The notes under the pieces were generated by a model. It was given only the letters and a program-made list of their open reading frames with translations. It was not told the origin of the DNA and searched no databases. A DNA stretch of 8,614 bases from Rhodospirillales bacterium (GTDB lineage Bacteria > Pseudomonadota > Alphaproteobacteria > Acetobacterales > Acetobacteraceae), in NCBI GenBank assembly GCA_018971455.1, contig JAGXAV010000061.1, positions 1 to 8,614 of the forward strand, given 5' to 3'. Below, in pieces: positions 6,864 to 8,614 of the stretch. Each line of letters opens with the position of its first letter. Position 1 is the stretch's first letter. A program made the translations under genes and the position numbers.

Positions 6864-8215
6864 CGTCTCGCGCCCTCTCCGACTGCCACCGCGAAGCGAT
6901 GCGCCAGCGTGGAGTAGAGCGGGCGGCGGCAGACCAGGCGCGAAACGCCGAAGGCGAGCAGCGCGGTCAGCAGCAGCGAGATGGTCATCTGCTGGTTGTC
7001 GGTCATCTCCATGACGATCACGGTGGCGGTGATCGGCGCATGGGTGGCGCCGGAGAAATAGGCGACCATGCCGAGCAGCACCATGGCGCCGGAGGGCGCG
7101 CCGGGCACCAGGTGGGTGAGCCATTGGCCGAGGCCGGCCCCAACCGCCAGGGAGGGCGCGAAGATGCCGCCGGGAATCCCCGAAAGGTACGAAATCGCCG
7201 TCGCCAGCAGCTTGAACAGAGCGAAGCTGGCCGGCAGGTCCGAGTGGCCTTCGAGCAGGCCGCGCGCCTCCGCATAGCCGGTGCCGTAGGTGGAGCCGCT
7301 GGACGCCACGCCGATCAGCGCCAGCATCAGGCCGCACAGCGCGGCAAAACCGACAGGATGGTGACGCACGAACCGTCCCGCCCGACCCGGCACGCCACGC
7401 GCCGCGGAGATCAGCACCTGCGAGAAGCCGCCGCCGGCAAAACCGCCGACGATGGCGCAGAGCACCACCGCGATCCAGCCGGCGCCGAAGCCGAGCTGCG
7501 CGCTCATCGTCCCGAAATACGAATAATTCCCGGCCAGTGCCAGGGTGGTGATCCCGGCCAGGCTGACCGCGCCGATGACCACGCCGGAGGTGCGGGCCTC
7601 GAAGGAGTGGCTCAGCTCTTCAATGCCGAAGATGATGCCGGCAAGGGGCGTGTTGAACGCCGCGGCGACCCCCGCCGCCCCGCCGGCCAGCACCAGGCTG
7701 CGCTGGAGGTCGATGCGCGGCAGGCGCAGCAGCCGGCCGAAGGCGTGCATGACCGCGGCGCCGATCTGCACCGTCGGCCCCTCGCGGCCGATCGAGGCGC
7801 CGCAGGCGAGGCCCAGCAGCGTGAGCGCGATCTTGCCGAACGCCACCTTGAGCGAGAGGACGCGGTCCATGGCATGAGTATCGTGCATGTGCAGGGCGGC
7901 AATGGTCTGCGGAATGCCGCTGCCCTGGGCGCCGGGAAACACGGTGCGGGTGAGCAGCACCGAGACCGCAAGCCCGGCCGGGGCGACGACGAACACCGCC
8001 AGCGGATAGGCGTGCTGCAGCCGGAGGAACAGCGCCAGCGCCTCGTTGGCCGCCCAGGCGAAGCCGATGGCGATCAGCGCCACCACAACCGCGCCGAGCC
8101 AGAACACCGCGCGGCGCAGCCATTGCCGCGGCGAGAGCAGCGGCAGCCTGGCGTAGCGGCGCAGCCGGCCGCGCCAGCCGGCCGGCCGGCCGTTCATCCC
8201 GCGGCCCGGGCGCAT
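6860..8215 (-). CDS. ClC-type chloride channel/antiporter
   Basis: Polytopic inner-membrane protein, probably a H+/Cl- exchanger. It has 451 residues, near the short bacterial ClC form without C-terminal CBS domains. Selectivity and gating motifs are intact: GSGIP at 98-102 (S99 coordinates chloride), GREGP at 143-147 with gating E145, GGIFAP at 349-354, and RPLYS with Y434. The inner pair E199-E200 in FGIEEL corresponds to the internal proton glutamate of E. coli ClC-ec1, which supports antiport rather than a pure channel. The N-terminus is rich in Arg (1-35) and likely cytoplasmic. The start is uncertain: the ATG at 8215 has no good ribosome site, and Met7 (8197) is equally possible. Its stop overlaps the isonitrile hydratase ATG by four bases, so it is the first gene of a two-gene unit. 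Confidence 0.95.
   Translation of the reverse strand: MRPGRGMNGRPAGWRGRLRRYARLPLLSPRQWLRRAVFWLGAVVVALIAIGFAWAANEALALFLRLQHAYPLAVFVVAPAGLAVSVLLTRTVFPGAQGSGIPQTIAALHMHDTHAMDRVLSLKVAFGKIALTLLGLACGASIGREGPTVQIGAAVMHAFGRLLRLPRIDLQRSLVLAGGAAGVAAAFNTPLAGIIFGIEELSHSFEARTSGVVIGAVSLAGITTLALAGNYSYFGTMSAQLGFGAGWIAVVLCAIVGGFAGGGFSQVLISAARGVPGRAGRFVRHHPVGFAALCGLMLALIGVASSGSTYGTGYAEARGLLEGHSDLPASFALFKLLATAISYLSGIPGGIFAPSLAVGAGLGQWLTHLVPGAPSGAMVLLGMVAYFSGATHAPITATVIVMEMTDNQQMTISLLLTALLAFGVSRLVCRRPLYSTLAHRFAVAVGEGARR
6873..6880 (-). promoter_or_regulatory. Shine-Dalgarno site of the isonitrile hydratase gene
   Basis: GGAGAGGG on the minus strand, inside the last codons of the ClC gene and nine bases before the ATG at 6863. 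It supports this start and coupled translation through the ATGA overlap. Confidence 0.6.
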
Positions 8216-8250
8216 GGCGGATCGCCGCCGGCTTCGATATCGCAGGACAT
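8194..8250 (-). other. Possible 18-codon upstream ORF overlapping the ClC start region
   Basis: An ATG at 8250 opens MSCDIEAGGDPPCARAAG and stops at a TGA (8196-8194) that forms ATGA with the alternative ClC start Met7 (8197). It could be a leader peptide coupled to Met7. No convincing ribosome site precedes it, and short ORFs of this size arise by chance. Confidence 0.15.
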
Positions 8251-8456
8251 CGGCAACAAAATGATCCTTCGCCGCTCTTGATGGGCCATCTTACATACGC
8301 AGCGCATCCGGGGTTGACCAGCGCATATCGGCGAGGGGCCGCGCCAGCCGGTGCCAGATGGCGGCGGCCAACTTCGGCGCCGCGCCCGGCAGCGGTGCAT
8401 GGCGTGAAGCGTGTGGTGATGGGTATGGGGTGCGAGTGCATGTTCATATTATGTTC

Positions 8457-8470
8457 TTGACCTATGTCAT
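8457..8470. promoter_or_regulatory. FNR/CRP-like inverted repeat upstream of the right-edge gene
   Basis: TTGAC-CTAT-GTCAT, with perfect TGAC/GTCA arms around four bases, has the spacing of an FNR-superfamily box (TTGAT-N4-ATCAA) and matches seven of its ten positions. It is centred about 49 bases before the ATG at 8513. The same TTGACC could instead serve as a -35 element. Weak support. Confidence 0.2.
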
Positions 8471-8498
8471 GCCGATTGGCAGCATCGAGGCGAACGTA

Positions 8499-8504
8499 AG
8501 AGGA
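8499..8504 (+). promoter_or_regulatory. Shine-Dalgarno site of the right-edge gene
   Basis: AGAGGA (within AAGAGGA), eight bases before the ATG at 8513. It is the main evidence that a gene starts here. Confidence 0.55.
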
Positions 8505-8512
8505 ACACGGCC

Positions 8513-8614
8513 ATGCCGCCCATGGTGCCTCGGCTCCCGCCTCCCCACGATGGCGCAACGGCGCGGCGCGAGCTGGTCCGCGTGGCCGATCCGCATGAGC
8601 TGACCATTCCCCCG
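8513..8614 (+). CDS. Unidentified protein, N-terminal 34 residues (runs off window)
   Basis: The frame opens at the ATG at 8513 and stays open to the right edge. It gives MPPMVPRLPPPHDGATARRE and then LVRVADPHELTIPP. I do not recognise it. The first 15 residues are Pro-rich without a signal peptide; the rest looks like the start of a folded domain. Third positions are mostly G or C, as in neighbouring genes, and a good ribosome site precedes it, so it is probably a real gene. Met4 is a possible alternative start. It is divergent from the ClC/isonitrile hydratase unit. Confidence 0.55.
   Translation, partial: MPPMVPRLPPPHDGATARRELVRVADPHELTIPP

Larger units (their letters stand above)
8216..8512. 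other. Non-coding region between divergent ClC gene and right-edge gene
   Basis: This stretch of about 300 bp holds no supported gene. It must contain promoters for both directions. The part nearest the right-edge gene is AT-richer, with TATTAT at 8447-8452 (five of six to a -10 element) and TTGACC at 8457-8462 (-35-like), but neither has a well-spaced partner. On the minus strand a frame open over 8443-8291 has coding-like third positions in its last 35 codons but no ATG or GTG near its beginning; it may be a gene remnant. No terminator, tRNA or riboswitch was recognised. Confidence 0.5.

Noticed and set aside
6899..8281. 460-codon plus-strand frame opposite the ClC gene
   Set aside because: His/Gln/Arg/Gly-rich and motif-free, while the minus strand encodes complete ClC selectivity motifs.
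8314..8345. TTGACC at 8314-8319 as a plus-strand promoter
   Set aside because: No -10-like sequence at suitable spacing; what follows is GC-rich.

Overview
The window is very GC-rich, with strong G/C bias at codon third positions. Its proteins look alphaproteobacterial, most like Rhodospirillales/Acetobacteraceae; this assignment rests on protein character and gene neighbourhood, not a search. It reads as chromosomal housekeeping plus accessory metabolism. I see no insertion sequence, tRNA, rRNA, CRISPR array or phage gene.

Left part, minus strand (1-2651): an electron-transfer-flavoprotein:ubiquinone oxidoreductase (ETF-QO) gene is followed, with a one-base stop/start overlap (TAGTG), by the N-terminal 339 residues of a xanthine dehydrogenase/CoxL-family molybdopterin-binding subunit that runs off the left edge. 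The two look like one transcription unit. A 95-bp divergent promoter region, holding a 24-bp dyad centred on CATATG, separates this unit from the plus-strand genes.

Middle, plus strand (2747-6174): a family-4-like uracil-DNA glycosylase that keeps only two of the four expected Fe-S cysteines, then after an AT-richer 91-bp spacer a periplasmic Slt70-like lytic transglycosylase, then moaB (molybdopterin adenylyltransferase family), whose ribosome site overlaps the transglycosylase stop codon. The transglycosylase carries a three-copy ASGPG-type pentapeptide insertion inside its catalytic domain.

Right part, minus strand (6177-8215): a ClC-type H+/Cl- antiporter and an isonitrile hydratase (InhA-like member of the DJ-1/PfpI family) overlap by 4 bp (ATGA) and form a likely two-gene operon. 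Its last stop codon lies 2 bp from the convergent moaB stop.

Right edge: a 297-bp non-coding region, then the first 34 codons of an unidentified plus-strand gene with a good Shine-Dalgarno site.

Functional links: MoaB makes the cofactor used by the molybdenum hydroxylase, and ETF-QO passes electrons from flavoprotein dehydrogenases to ubiquinone. Coupling of the hydroxylase to ETF-QO, and of the isonitrile hydratase to a ClC antiporter, are the two least ordinary arrangements. I found no convincing wholly new system.
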